46,043 nt of DNA from Alphaproteobacteria bacterium (GTDB taxonomy: Bacteria > Pseudomonadota > Alphaproteobacteria > SMXS01): contig JANQQJ010000022.1 in assembly GCA_028284945.1 (NCBI GenBank), positions 1-46,043 on the forward strand, given 5' to 3'. Below the pieces are notes generated by a model that made no database searches, was not told where the DNA came from, and worked only from the letters and a program-made list of their open reading frames with translations. The stretch's first letter is position 1; each line of letters starts with the position of its first letter. The position numbers and the translations under genes were made by a program. Shown one piece after another: positions 8,037 to 15,757 of this stretch.

Positions 8037-10661
8037 TCAGTACCTAACTGAAGCTTCCAAGAAGATCTGACGACCGCGGCTCAGGTTCCATACTTCGTCG
8101 GGCACCGTTGCGAATGGACGCGGTCCACTCGTCGTGATCGATCGCTGATCGGTGATGTTTCGTCCAACGACAGCGAACTCCCAGGTCCCTTCAGCGCTGC
8201 CTATCGACGCTGCAAGATCAATGGTCACGAAGCCACCTTGGATCGTATCCTCGAAGCTGTCTTCGTTGGTGAAGTACTTGCTTGAGAACGCGAAGTTGGT
8301 GTTGAGGCCAAGTTCAAGACCGTTGCCTACCGGCCGACGATAGTCGAAACCGATGTTGCCCGCCCAGGTCGGCGCACGCGCAGCTTTACGGCCTTCGATG
8401 CTCTCTTCGATGTCGTTAAGTGGGTCCGGATCGAACGGCTTGGTGTATTTCGTGCTGTTCAGTGCGACCGTACCGAAGATCGTCAATCCATCAACTGGCG
8501 CAATCCAATTGAACTCAAGCTCGATACCCTTATTCGTCAGCTCCGAAGCATTGGTGGTCAGGAACTGTGTGTTCACCGCATCGAAGTTCTGCACCTGCAG
8601 ATCGTCGAAAACATAGTAGTAGCCGGTGACATTCAGCTGCAGGGTCTGATCAAAGAAGAAACCCTTCATGCCGATTTCGCCACCCTTGGCCGTCTCTGAA
8701 TCAAAGATCAACGAGTCTGCCGCCATTGCCCGTACCACCGGATCGTCGCTGGCAAAGCCTGCCAGAGCTCGAGATGGCAGCGCAGAGTTGTCGATGCCGC
8801 CTGACTTAAAGCCGGTCTTGTAAGCAATGAAGAAGTTGATCTCATCAGTCGCGGACCAGGTCAAAGCAACTTCAGGCGATAGATTATCGTCCTTGAAGAT
8901 GATGTCGCCGGTGTCGAAGCCGCTCGGCACGAAACCTAGGATTTCAGAGCCAAACCAGTGCATGTATGGCACAACGACATTGTTGCGCTTGCGCTCGTCC
9001 GACCAACGAACACCGCCGGACAGTTCCAGATCGTCGGTAATGTCCCAGATGATCTGCCCGAAGATCGAGATGGCCCGCATATCATAGATATGGCGCTTGA
9101 ACCAGTCAGAGCCGAAGCCATCAGCGTCCGGTCCTGTCAGGCCAGAAGGCCCGGCGAAGCTCGCAAAGTTGACCGCATACTGGTTGGTGTTGAACTCCGT
9201 GTTCCGATCTTCGAAGAAGAAACCGAGCATGAAATTCACCGGCGCGTCATAGTTCGACGTCAGGCGAACTTCCTGGCTGAATTGCTCCAACTGGTGATCG
9301 GTAATACCGCCACCGAGTGAGTAGCTGGTGCTGTCAAGTGCAGGCAGACCGGTGAACGGTACACCTCGAACCATAAAGTCTGGACCACGAAACACTTGAC
9401 TCAGTGCCATTACGTCGTCGAGCGCCGCTTCAGTTGGGCCATACCAGGGGCACGCCGCCTGGTCAGTGCAGACGCCGCCATAACTATACCAGTCACTGTC
9501 CTGTGCGGTCTGATCGAAGTAGGCGGTAACCGTGGTTATGTTGAGATCGTCCGTAATGTCGTAATCCAGTTCCAGACGAGCGTACCAGATGTCGGAGTCA
9601 CCGAAAGGTGTCCCGCCCCGGACGTCAGGCCGGTTGGTTCCTTCGATCGTTGGGTTGCGCTGCGCCAGGTCGGGTGCGCCGCCATAGCGCCATTGCCGCT
9701 TGCGCCCATGGTCACAGTCGTAGCCAGGGTCGATGGTGGGATATACACCACCAACAATTCCAACCAGCCCGAGCATCGGGTGCACGATTGGATCAGCGAT
9801 GCCGTCTGCGCCACAGTCGAGAATAGCGTCGTTAATGGCGCCATCATTCTTGTGACCGACATAGTTGAGTTTCAGGTTTGCCGAGAAATTGTCAGCCGGA
9901 TCCCATTGGAACGTGGCACGAAGCAGGACGTTCTCTTGTCCTTTATTCTTGTCCAACGCCGGGTCAACAAAGTGTGCCTGGTTCACGTACTGACGATTGA
10001 TATCGTTCCAGTGAGCGGCCAGTCGGAAACCGAGTTCGTCCGTGATTGGGCCGGAGACATAACCTTCCAGCGTATAGCCGCGCTCCTCGATTTCGTAGGA
10101 TGCGGAACCGCCGACTTCAAATTCGTCAGTCGGATCAGCCGAGCGGATGGAGATCACACCGGCTGACGAACCCTTTCCGAAGAACAGGGATTGTGGGCCT
10201 TTTAGGACTTCGATTTGGGCAACGTCAAAGAAGCCTGACTGCAGTACACGCATGGACGCGACTGAAACACCGTCGAAGTTGAGCGAGACGGCAGAATCAA
10301 ACGCCGCAGATATATTCGTCGAGCCCACGCCACGAAGCGTAACCTGCGCGCCGGAGCCGGAACCACCAAGCTGAACATTCAACGATGGGACGCGGGACGA
10401 AAGGTCGGCCACTTCCTCGATGTTGAACTTCCGAAGAGTTTCTTGCCCGACGGCGGTGATTGTTACCGGCACGTCCTGAATACCTTCGTCGCGTTTTCGG
10501 GCCGTCGTAGTGATCGTTTCACGGGTGACGGCCTGAACCGGGGTGCCGGTGACCTGTTCGCCCTGGGCCCAGGTTGGCGCTGACGTCGCCGTCAACGCAA
10601 ATGCAGCCGCAGGCAGAATAGCCAGCGTGCTCGTGCGAATGCACGGTAGTGATAGTTTCAT
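8037..10661 (-). CDS. TonB-dependent outer-membrane receptor (copy 1)
   Basis: 874 residues from the Met at 10661, chosen because it begins a proper signal peptide (MKLSLPCIRTS, a hydrophobic stretch, then APTWAQ with cleavage after the second Ala) and has GGGAAGGG upstream. After it comes a TonB-box region with ETITTTARKR, then the plug domain (DEGIQDVPVTITAV, LRGVGSTN, VLKGPQSLFFGKG), then a 22-strand barrel ending in an aromatic residue (LEASVRY). The family imports siderophores, vitamins, sugars or hydrophobic carbon sources using the TonB-ExbBD system. Receptors of this type with QDVPVTITAV plugs are common beside catabolic genes. Ligand unknown. Three GTTGCAAA repeats lie upstream. Confidence 0.92.
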   Translation of the reverse strand: MKLSLPCIRTSTLAILPAAAFALTATSAPTWAQGEQVTGTPVQAVTRETITTTARKRDEGIQDVPVTITAVGQETLRKFNIEEVADLSSRVPSLNVQLGGSGSGAQVTLRGVGSTNISAAFDSAVSLNFDGVSVASMRVLQSGFFDVAQIEVLKGPQSLFFGKGSSAGVISIRSADPTDEFEVGGSASYEIEERGYTLEGYVSGPITDELGFRLAAHWNDINRQYVNQAHFVDPALDKNKGQENVLLRATFQWDPADNFSANLKLNYVGHKNDGAINDAILDCGADGIADPIVHPMLGLVGIVGGVYPTIDPGYDCDHGRKRQWRYGGAPDLAQRNPTIEGTNRPDVRGGTPFGDSDIWYARLELDYDITDDLNITTVTAYFDQTAQDSDWYSYGGVCTDQAACPWYGPTEAALDDVMALSQVFRGPDFMVRGVPFTGLPALDSTSYSLGGGITDHQLEQFSQEVRLTSNYDAPVNFMLGFFFEDRNTEFNTNQYAVNFASFAGPSGLTGPDADGFGSDWFKRHIYDMRAISIFGQIIWDITDDLELSGGVRWSDERKRNNVVVPYMHWFGSEILGFVPSGFDTGDIIFKDDNLSPEVALTWSATDEINFFIAYKTGFKSGGIDNSALPSRALAGFASDDPVVRAMAADSLIFDSETAKGGEIGMKGFFFDQTLQLNVTGYYYVFDDLQVQNFDAVNTQFLTTNASELTNKGIELEFNWIAPVDGLTIFGTVALNSTKYTKPFDPDPLNDIEESIEGRKAARAPTWAGNIGFDYRRPVGNGLELGLNTNFAFSSKYFTNEDSFEDTIQGGFVTIDLAASIGSAEGTWEFAVVGRNITDQRSITTSGPRPFATVPDEVWNLSRGRQIFLEASVRY

Positions 10662-10764
10662 GATTTTTCCCTTCCCAACTGGGGTCATTCGGTCGGTTCG
10701 CAATTGGCGCAAACCTTGGAACTTTTCGTTTTTCTGACCCGGACCTGAGGTTCTTTACGCCCTC

Positions 10765-10886
10765 TTTGCAACCTGGATCAGTAACAGTGCGGTTTTCTCT
10801 CAATTTGAAGGTTTTTGTCCACAGATTTCAGGCCTTTTTGCAACACTGGAGGGAATGTCCGCTGCCGGGCGTTGCAAATTTGCAAC
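10765..10886 (-). promoter_or_regulatory. three GTTGCAAA boxes including a 16-base palindrome upstream of TonB receptor
   Basis: In the 347-base gap between the divergent TonB receptor and SDR genes, GTTGCAAA occurs three times in the receptor's orientation: 10765-10772, 10837-10844 and 10879-10886. The last copy is half of a perfect palindrome, GTTGCAAATTTGCAAC, at 10871-10886. Repeated boxes ending in a palindrome look like binding sites of one regulator controlling the receptor, and perhaps the divergent SDR-GST-AKR genes. No regulator gene is adjacent. The rest of the gap holds no gene I can support. Confidence 0.45.
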
Positions 10887-11008
10887 TTATCTGGGTTATG
10901 CGGGCGGTGAACGGTGGAATTGGTCATATTTTGCTGAATTCTCAGATGCCACTGTCAGGGCGGTAATGCCATGATCGAAAGGAAATAATCTGATTTCAGG
11001 AGCCTGAA

Positions 11009-11860
11009 GTGACGAATGGGGATTGGAACAAACCGGGTGGCACGGCTGTGGTCACCGGCGGCGCCAGCGGGATCGGTCTTGCGGCTGCCGAACGCATGGT
11101 CGCGCGCGGCATGAATGTGGTGATCGCCGACCGGGACGAAGAAATGCTGGATGCCAGCCTGGACGAATTAAAACAACAGTCAGCGGAGCCGTCCACCGTC
11201 GACGGGATGTTGGTTGATGTGTCGAACCTCGAGGACATCGAGCGTTTGCGTGACCTGGCCTCTGAAAAATTTGGCACGATCAATTGCCTGATGAACAATG
11301 CGGGAACCGGGTTCCCGACCGGCGCACCGTGGGAAAACCTGGATAGCTGGAAACAGCTCCTGGAGGTCAATTTGTGGGGCATCATCCATGGCTGTCAGGC
11401 ATTTATCCCCTTGATGCTAGACGCAGGCGAGCCCGCCATCGTCGTCAATACAGGGTCCAAACAAGGTATTACCAAGCCGCCGGGTAATTACGCCTACAAC
11501 CTCTCCAAGGCCGGTGTTGTCGCCTATACGGAATGTCTGGCTCACGCGCTGCGGCAAATTCCTGACTGCCAGATCAGCGCCCACCTGCTGGTGCCGGGGT
11601 TCACCTATTCCGGCATGATCGCACGCCATATGCCCGAGAAGCCGGATGCTGCATGGACTTGTGAGCAGACAGTCGATTTCATGTTTGAGAGCCTTGATCG
11701 CGGGGATTTTTACATCCTTTGCCCCGACAACGATGTCACCCGGGAGATGGATGAAAAGCGTATTCAATGGAACGCCGATGATATAATCAAAAACCGGCCG
11801 GCTTTGTCCCGCTGGCACCCCGGCTTCGAAGACGACTTTGCCGCATTCATGAAGGACTAG
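11009..11860 (+). CDS. short-chain dehydrogenase/reductase
   Basis: 283 residues, starting at GTG 11009 with AGGAG upstream. Classical SDR motifs: TGGASGIG at 16-23, NNAG at 96-99, catalytic S150 (VNTGSKQG), Y163 and K167 (YNLSK). D41 in VIADRDEE at the end of the second beta-strand suggests NAD(H) preference. The C-terminal extension (from about residue 215) mentions no known domain. First of three closely spaced plus-strand genes (SDR, GST, aldo-keto reductase). It is transcribed divergently from the TonB receptor, so it may process a compound imported by that receptor; this is inference from position. Confidence 0.88.
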   Translation: MTNGDWNKPGGTAVVTGGASGIGLAAAERMVARGMNVVIADRDEEMLDASLDELKQQSAEPSTVDGMLVDVSNLEDIERLRDLASEKFGTINCLMNNAGTGFPTGAPWENLDSWKQLLEVNLWGIIHGCQAFIPLMLDAGEPAIVVNTGSKQGITKPPGNYAYNLSKAGVVAYTECLAHALRQIPDCQISAHLLVPGFTYSGMIARHMPEKPDAAWTCEQTVDFMFESLDRGDFYILCPDNDVTREMDEKRIQWNADDIIKNRPALSRWHPGFEDDFAAFMKD

Positions 11861-11867
11861 GACACGC

Positions 11868-12497
11868 ATGAAACTCTATCAAATGGGTCTCGCACCCAAT
11901 CCGCGCCGCTTGAATATGTTCCTCTCCGAGAAAGGGATCGAGGTTCCCAAGGTCGAGGTTGATACCCGCAAGCGGGAGCAGTTCGACGATGCCTTCATCA
12001 AGATTAATCCGATGCGGCAGATTCCGGCCCTGGAACTGGACGATGGCACGGTGCTGACGGAGTCGGTTGCGATCTGCCATTATTTTGAAGGCCTGCATCC
12101 CGAGCCAAACCTGCTGGGGCGAACGCCTTTAGAAGTGGCCACGATCATGATGTGGGAACGGCGTATGGAACAGCACGGCATCATGCCCGTTGCCGATGCG
12201 TTCCGGAACGGCAACCCGTTCTATGAGGGCCAGGCGGTATCCGGCGGCCGGCCGCTGCCGCAGATCCCTGAATTGGCTGAACGGGGCCTCGCGCGCATTG
12301 ATCATTTCTACGAGCTATTGGACGGCTTCCTGGAAGGAAAAGAATGGCTGGCCACAGACCGGATCACCCTGGCCGACATCACCGCGTTTGTAGCGGCCGA
12401 CTTCGCCAAGGTCGTCGGCAAGCGCCCGCCTGAAAACTTGCCGAACCTGACCCGTTGGTACAGTGCGATCAAGGAACGGCCAAGCGCCAAGGCTTGA
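11868..12497 (+). CDS. glutathione S-transferase family protein
   Basis: 209 residues. N-terminal thioredoxin fold (about 1-80) with KINPMRQIPALELDDG, holding the cis-Pro, and LTESVAICHYFE, the glutathione gamma-glutamyl binding E-S motif. The C-terminal all-helical domain includes GKEWLATDRITLADITAFV, with the N-capping box and conserved Asp of GSTs. N-terminal residues LAPNPRR include a Pro-Asn in place of the catalytic Ser or Tyr region, so the class (beta, theta or another) is unclear. Only 7 bases after the SDR stop. Likely detoxification or a glutathione-dependent step in catabolism. Confidence 0.87.
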   Translation: MKLYQMGLAPNPRRLNMFLSEKGIEVPKVEVDTRKREQFDDAFIKINPMRQIPALELDDGTVLTESVAICHYFEGLHPEPNLLGRTPLEVATIMMWERRMEQHGIMPVADAFRNGNPFYEGQAVSGGRPLPQIPELAERGLARIDHFYELLDGFLEGKEWLATDRITLADITAFVAADFAKVVGKRPPENLPNLTRWYSAIKERPSAKA

Positions 12498-12565
12498 CTT
12501 CTTTGGGCGTATCTTCATCGTTCCAGGTCTGCACATCTCGCCCGTCTCAATTCCGGAGAATATCC

Positions 12566-13582
12566 ATGGAAAATCGCCGCCTCGGCAGAAGCCCGATCTT
12601 TGTGTCCGATATCTGTATGGGGACCATGACGTTTGGCACCCACGCTGATGAGGAAATGGCCATCAAGGTCCTCGACCAGTCGTTCGAGGCCGGGATCAAC
12701 TTTTTCGACACCGCTGAAAACTATCCGGTGCCGCCCGATCCGAAATATGCCGGCTTGACCGAAGAGATCTTTGGCCGGTGGCTGAAAACCAAGGACCGGG
12801 ACGCCATTATTCTGGCAACCAAAGTCAGCGGCCCCAGCCATGGCTGGATCAAGAGCGCTGCGCGGGCTGGCATGACAGCGCTGGACCGGCACAATGTCAT
12901 CAAAGCGGTCGAGGACAGCCTGCGGCGGCTCGATACGGACTATATCGATCTCTATCAGACCCACTGGCCGGATCATGGCACCGCCTATGACGATCATATG
13001 TTGGCGCTTGATGATCTGATCCAGGCGGGCAAGATCCGCATTATCGGCTGCAGTAATGAGACCACCTATGGCCTGATGAAGAGCCTGGAGGCATCCTCGC
13101 GGCTGGGGATCGCCCGGCACGAGACGATCCAGAACAATTTCAGCATGGCAAACCGCCGGTTCGAGGATGAATTGGCCGCAGCCTGCCGTCATGAGGGCGT
13201 AAGCTTGATCCCCTATTCGCCATTGGGCGGCGGCGTGCTGTCGGGCAAATATAATGGCGGGGCGCGGCCGGAAGGCGCGCGCTTCTCGAACTACCTCGAA
13301 TTGGGTGGCCGTCAGGCCGCAATGGCCAAGCGGTTCGTCAACGACAAGACCACGTCATCGACGGAAAAGTTCATGGCTATTGCCGCCGAGGCCGGTATGG
13401 CGCCGGTGACACTGGCGACGGCCTGGAGCAAACAGCACGACTTCGTCGCCTCCACGATTGTCGGCGTGACCCATGAGGACCAGCTGCCTGACATCTTGGC
13501 TGCTGCTGATATGAAACTCGATCAGGACGTATTGGACGCCATCGACGCGGTTACCAAAGACATCCTCTACCCGATGGGGTAG
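12566..13582 (+). CDS. Tas-like NADP(H)-dependent aldo-keto reductase
   Basis: 338 residues from the ATG at 12566 (CCGGAGA upstream). A reading from 12455 would overlap the GST gene and add unrelated sequence. The aldo-keto reductase tetrad is visible: D48 (FFDTAE), Y53 (ENYPVPP), K86 (LATKVSGP) and H133 (YQTHWPD). The YPVPP insert, the AGLTE segment and KVSGPS closely match E. coli Tas, a TIM-barrel reductase. The Tas physiological substrate is not established. The C-terminal LDAIDAVTKDILYPMG is typical. It closes the SDR-GST-AKR group; a palindromic repeat follows. Confidence 0.88.
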   Translation: MENRRLGRSPIFVSDICMGTMTFGTHADEEMAIKVLDQSFEAGINFFDTAENYPVPPDPKYAGLTEEIFGRWLKTKDRDAIILATKVSGPSHGWIKSAARAGMTALDRHNVIKAVEDSLRRLDTDYIDLYQTHWPDHGTAYDDHMLALDDLIQAGKIRIIGCSNETTYGLMKSLEASSRLGIARHETIQNNFSMANRRFEDELAAACRHEGVSLIPYSPLGGGVLSGKYNGGARPEGARFSNYLELGGRQAAMAKRFVNDKTTSSTEKFMAIAAEAGMAPVTLATAWSKQHDFVASTIVGVTHEDQLPDILAAADMKLDQDVLDAIDAVTKDILYPMG

Positions 13583-13590
13583 CTACAGAA

Positions 13591-13652
13591 GCCGTTCGGC
13601 CTGAGGAGCCCGAAGTGTAACGAGGGCGTCTCGAAGGCTCCTTGCGAACGGC
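13591..13652. repeat. palindromic intergenic repeat, unit A
   Basis: A 62-base unit flanked by the inverted ends GCCGTTCG and CGAACGGC. Internal text includes CCTGAGGAGCC and GTCTCGAAGG, also present in inverted form in unit B (13668-13767). It is in the convergent gap after the Tas-like gene. It resembles the CGTTCG-CCTGAG-type repetitive palindromes found in many copies in alphaproteobacterial genomes; copy number here cannot be tested from one window. Confidence 0.6.
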
Positions 13653-13667
13653 GCTGCCAGAGTAGCT

Positions 13668-13767
13668 GGACCCGTTCGCAGGATCCCCCTTCGACGCCGC
13701 CTTGCGGCGTCGCTCAGGACAGGCTTCGAGACACTCGCTTCGCTCGTTCCTCAGGGCGAACGGGTCC
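13668..13767. repeat. palindromic intergenic repeat, unit B
   Basis: A 100-base unit bounded by perfect 11-base inverted repeats (GGACCCGTTCG and CGAACGGGTCC). Inside lies a 9-base-pair hairpin, CGACGCCGC-CTT-GCGGCGTCG (13692-13712), and a CTCGCTTCGCTCG hairpin. It is related to unit A in opposite orientation (GTTCGCCCTGAGGAAC against GTTCGGCCTGAGGAGC). With no coding capacity and terminal inverted repeats, it fits a REP/BIME-like or miniature element. It may also act as a transcription barrier between convergent genes. Confidence 0.6.
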
Positions 13768-13808
13768 GGCTTTTGCCGGGACCGGGGACATGAACCAGAA
13801 GGCCGGGA

Positions 13809-14576
13809 CTAGAACTTCGTGCGTTTGGTCTGGGCGCCGTCGACCGTGACATTAACACCCGTCACCCAGCTAGCAGCCGGGCTGAGCAGGAAGACGACCA
13901 CATTGGCCACTTCTTCTGGTGTGCCATAACGGCCCATGGCGATGCTGGCCAACACGGCCTCATACATATCGGGCGCGTTCTGCTGGATCTGGTCCCAGGC
14001 CCCACCCTCGAAATAGATCGAGCCGGGCGAGACGATGTTCACATTGATACCCTGCGGGGCCAGGAACTGCGCCAGGTTGGAGCCATAGTTGACGACGGCA
14101 GCTTTGACCGAGCTATAGGCCATGGGCGCGTTGAAATATTCGCCTGCCGCGGTGGTCGCGATGAACACCATCGATCCCTTGGATTGGGCCAGAAACGGTG
14201 TGACCGCCTCGGCGCCCAGGACAGTGCCCATAATGTCGCCGTTAAATCCTTCCTGCCAGCCCATGCTCCAATTCTCGGGATCGAAGCCGCCGCCGCCCGT
14301 CACATTGGGCACAAACATGTCGAGCCCGCCCAGCGCCTCGGCCGTTTCCTTCAGCCAAGCCTGATAGGCGTCGTGGTCCATGACATCGACGACCCCGCCG
14401 ATCACGTTGACGCCGTTGGCGGACAGGTCCTTTACGGCTTGATCCACTTCAGCCTGATTGCGCGCGCAGATGCCCAAATTGACGCCTTCCGACGCCAGCA
14501 GATTGGCGATGCGCCGCCCGATGCCCTTGGTCGAGCCCGTGACAATCGCGTTCTTACCCTTAAGTCCCAGATCCAT
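13809..14576 (-). CDS. short-chain dehydrogenase/reductase with altered active-site motif
   Basis: 255 residues. TGSTKGIG at 13-20 binds the cofactor; Y154 and K158 (YSSVK) are present. The usual NNAG is replaced by PNVTG (90-94), and the catalytic serine position reads T142 in FIATTAAGE. The C-terminal GTPEEVANVVVFLLSP and WVTGVNVTVDGAQ are canonical for SDRs close to 3-oxoacyl-ACP reductases. SDRs with Thr at this position can be active, so loss of function is not implied. AGGGGAT precedes the ATG. Followed in the same direction by nothing but the repeat element; the YajO-like gene lies 84 bases upstream, so the pair may be co-transcribed. Confidence 0.87.
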   Translation of the reverse strand: MDLGLKGKNAIVTGSTKGIGRRIANLLASEGVNLGICARNQAEVDQAVKDLSANGVNVIGGVVDVMDHDAYQAWLKETAEALGGLDMFVPNVTGGGGFDPENWSMGWQEGFNGDIMGTVLGAEAVTPFLAQSKGSMVFIATTAAGEYFNAPMAYSSVKAAVVNYGSNLAQFLAPQGINVNIVSPGSIYFEGGAWDQIQQNAPDMYEAVLASIAMGRYGTPEEVANVVVFLLSPAASWVTGVNVTVDGAQTKRTKF

Positions 14577-14660
14577 AGTCTATCCCCTGATAATCGAATT
14601 GATTCCTGAACCCAGTAGTACAGGGTCAGGACCAAGTCCTCAAATGAAGTCGGTAGTGTG

Positions 14661-15680
14661 TCAGTCTTTCAGCGTGGTCTGGCCCAGAATCGGCAGTTGC
14701 CCGACCAGTCCAAGCACCGGATGCGGGATATAGGGGGCTTCCAACGCTGCGACTTCGTCGTCAGTCAAGTTGACGTCCAGCGCGGCGACGGCGTCGGGTA
14801 GATGGTGTTCCTTCGTGGCCCCAATGATCGGCGATGTCATCCCGGGCCGGCTGAGCAACCACGCCATCGCGACCTGGGCCCGGGGAATGCCCCGCGCTTC
14901 AGCAATCTGCGCCACAGCCTCAACCACTTTTTTGTCCGCATCGGCGGTACCGCCATACAGCTGATCACCGAACTCATCGGCCTGCGACCGTTCGGTCTGC
15001 TCATCCCAGTCGCGGGTCAGCCGGCCGCGCGCCAGCGGACTCCAGGGCATCACGGCGATCCCCTGATCCTGGCAGAGCGGGATCATTTCCCGCTCTTCTT
15101 CACGGTAAAGCAGGTTGTAGTGGTTCTGCATGGAAATGAACTGCGACCACCCGTTCATTTTCGACACGTGGATCGTCTTCATGAACTGCCACGCATGCAT
15201 GGATGATGCGCCGATATAGCGCACCTTGCCCGACTTCACGATGTCGTTGAGCGCTTCCATCGTCTCTTCAATGGGCGTGTTGTAGTCCCAGCGGTGGATT
15301 TGATAGAGGTCGATATAGTCCATACCCAGCCGGGTCAGGCTGTCATCGACCGCCTGAAACAAAGCTTTGCGGGACAGGCCCACCGTATTTGGGGCCTGCC
15401 GCCAGGGGGCAAAGGCTTTGGTGGCGACAACGATTTCATCGCGGTTACAAAAGTCCGCGAGCGCCCGGCCGGTGATTTCCTCCGACGTGCCGCCGGAATA
15501 GGCATTGGCCGTGTCGAAGAAATTGATCCCCGCCTCAACGGCTTGGCGGATCAGTGGCCGGCTGGCCTCTTCATCCAGCGTCCAGTCATGGGTGCCCTGG
15601 CCGGAAACGCCATAGGTCATGCAGCCCAGACACAGTCTTGAGACTTGAAGGCCGCTATTGCCGAATTGAGTGTATTGCAT
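14661..15680 (-). CDS. YajO-like aldo-keto reductase
   Basis: 339 residues. Motifs over the whole length match E. coli YajO: SRLCLGCMTYG, FFDTANAYS, YQIHRWDYNTPIEET, GASSMHAWQF, QNHYNLLYREEERE and WSPLARGRLTR. The catalytic tetrad is D56, Y61, K88 and H129. YajO-type enzymes reduce aldehydes with NADPH; a role linked to 1-deoxyxylulose formation has been reported for the E. coli protein, but that cannot be transferred with certainty. GTAAGGAGT lies just before the ATG. Upstream of the SDR on the same strand. Cytoplasmic TIM barrel. Confidence 0.9.
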   Translation of the reverse strand: MQYTQFGNSGLQVSRLCLGCMTYGVSGQGTHDWTLDEEASRPLIRQAVEAGINFFDTANAYSGGTSEEITGRALADFCNRDEIVVATKAFAPWRQAPNTVGLSRKALFQAVDDSLTRLGMDYIDLYQIHRWDYNTPIEETMEALNDIVKSGKVRYIGASSMHAWQFMKTIHVSKMNGWSQFISMQNHYNLLYREEEREMIPLCQDQGIAVMPWSPLARGRLTRDWDEQTERSQADEFGDQLYGGTADADKKVVEAVAQIAEARGIPRAQVAMAWLLSRPGMTSPIIGATKEHHLPDAVAALDVNLTDDEVAALEAPYIPHPVLGLVGQLPILGQTTLKD

Positions 15681-15757
15681 GGCCTACTCCTTACTTCTGA
15701 CAATCGTGATTTTCAGAAACTAAAACACATTCCAATTTTTGTCGATGGCTGGACTGG

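Noticed and set aside
9396-10166. Plus-strand frame of 256 codons antisense to TonB receptor 1
   Set aside because: Long antisense frames are common in GC-rich genes; the product has no recognisable motif and the opposite strand encodes a clear receptor. Similar frames opposite TonB receptor 2 were rejected for the same reason.
13583-13808. Repeats considered as a CRISPR array
   Set aside because: Units are two, inverted relative to each other and not separated by regular spacers; no cas gene is present.
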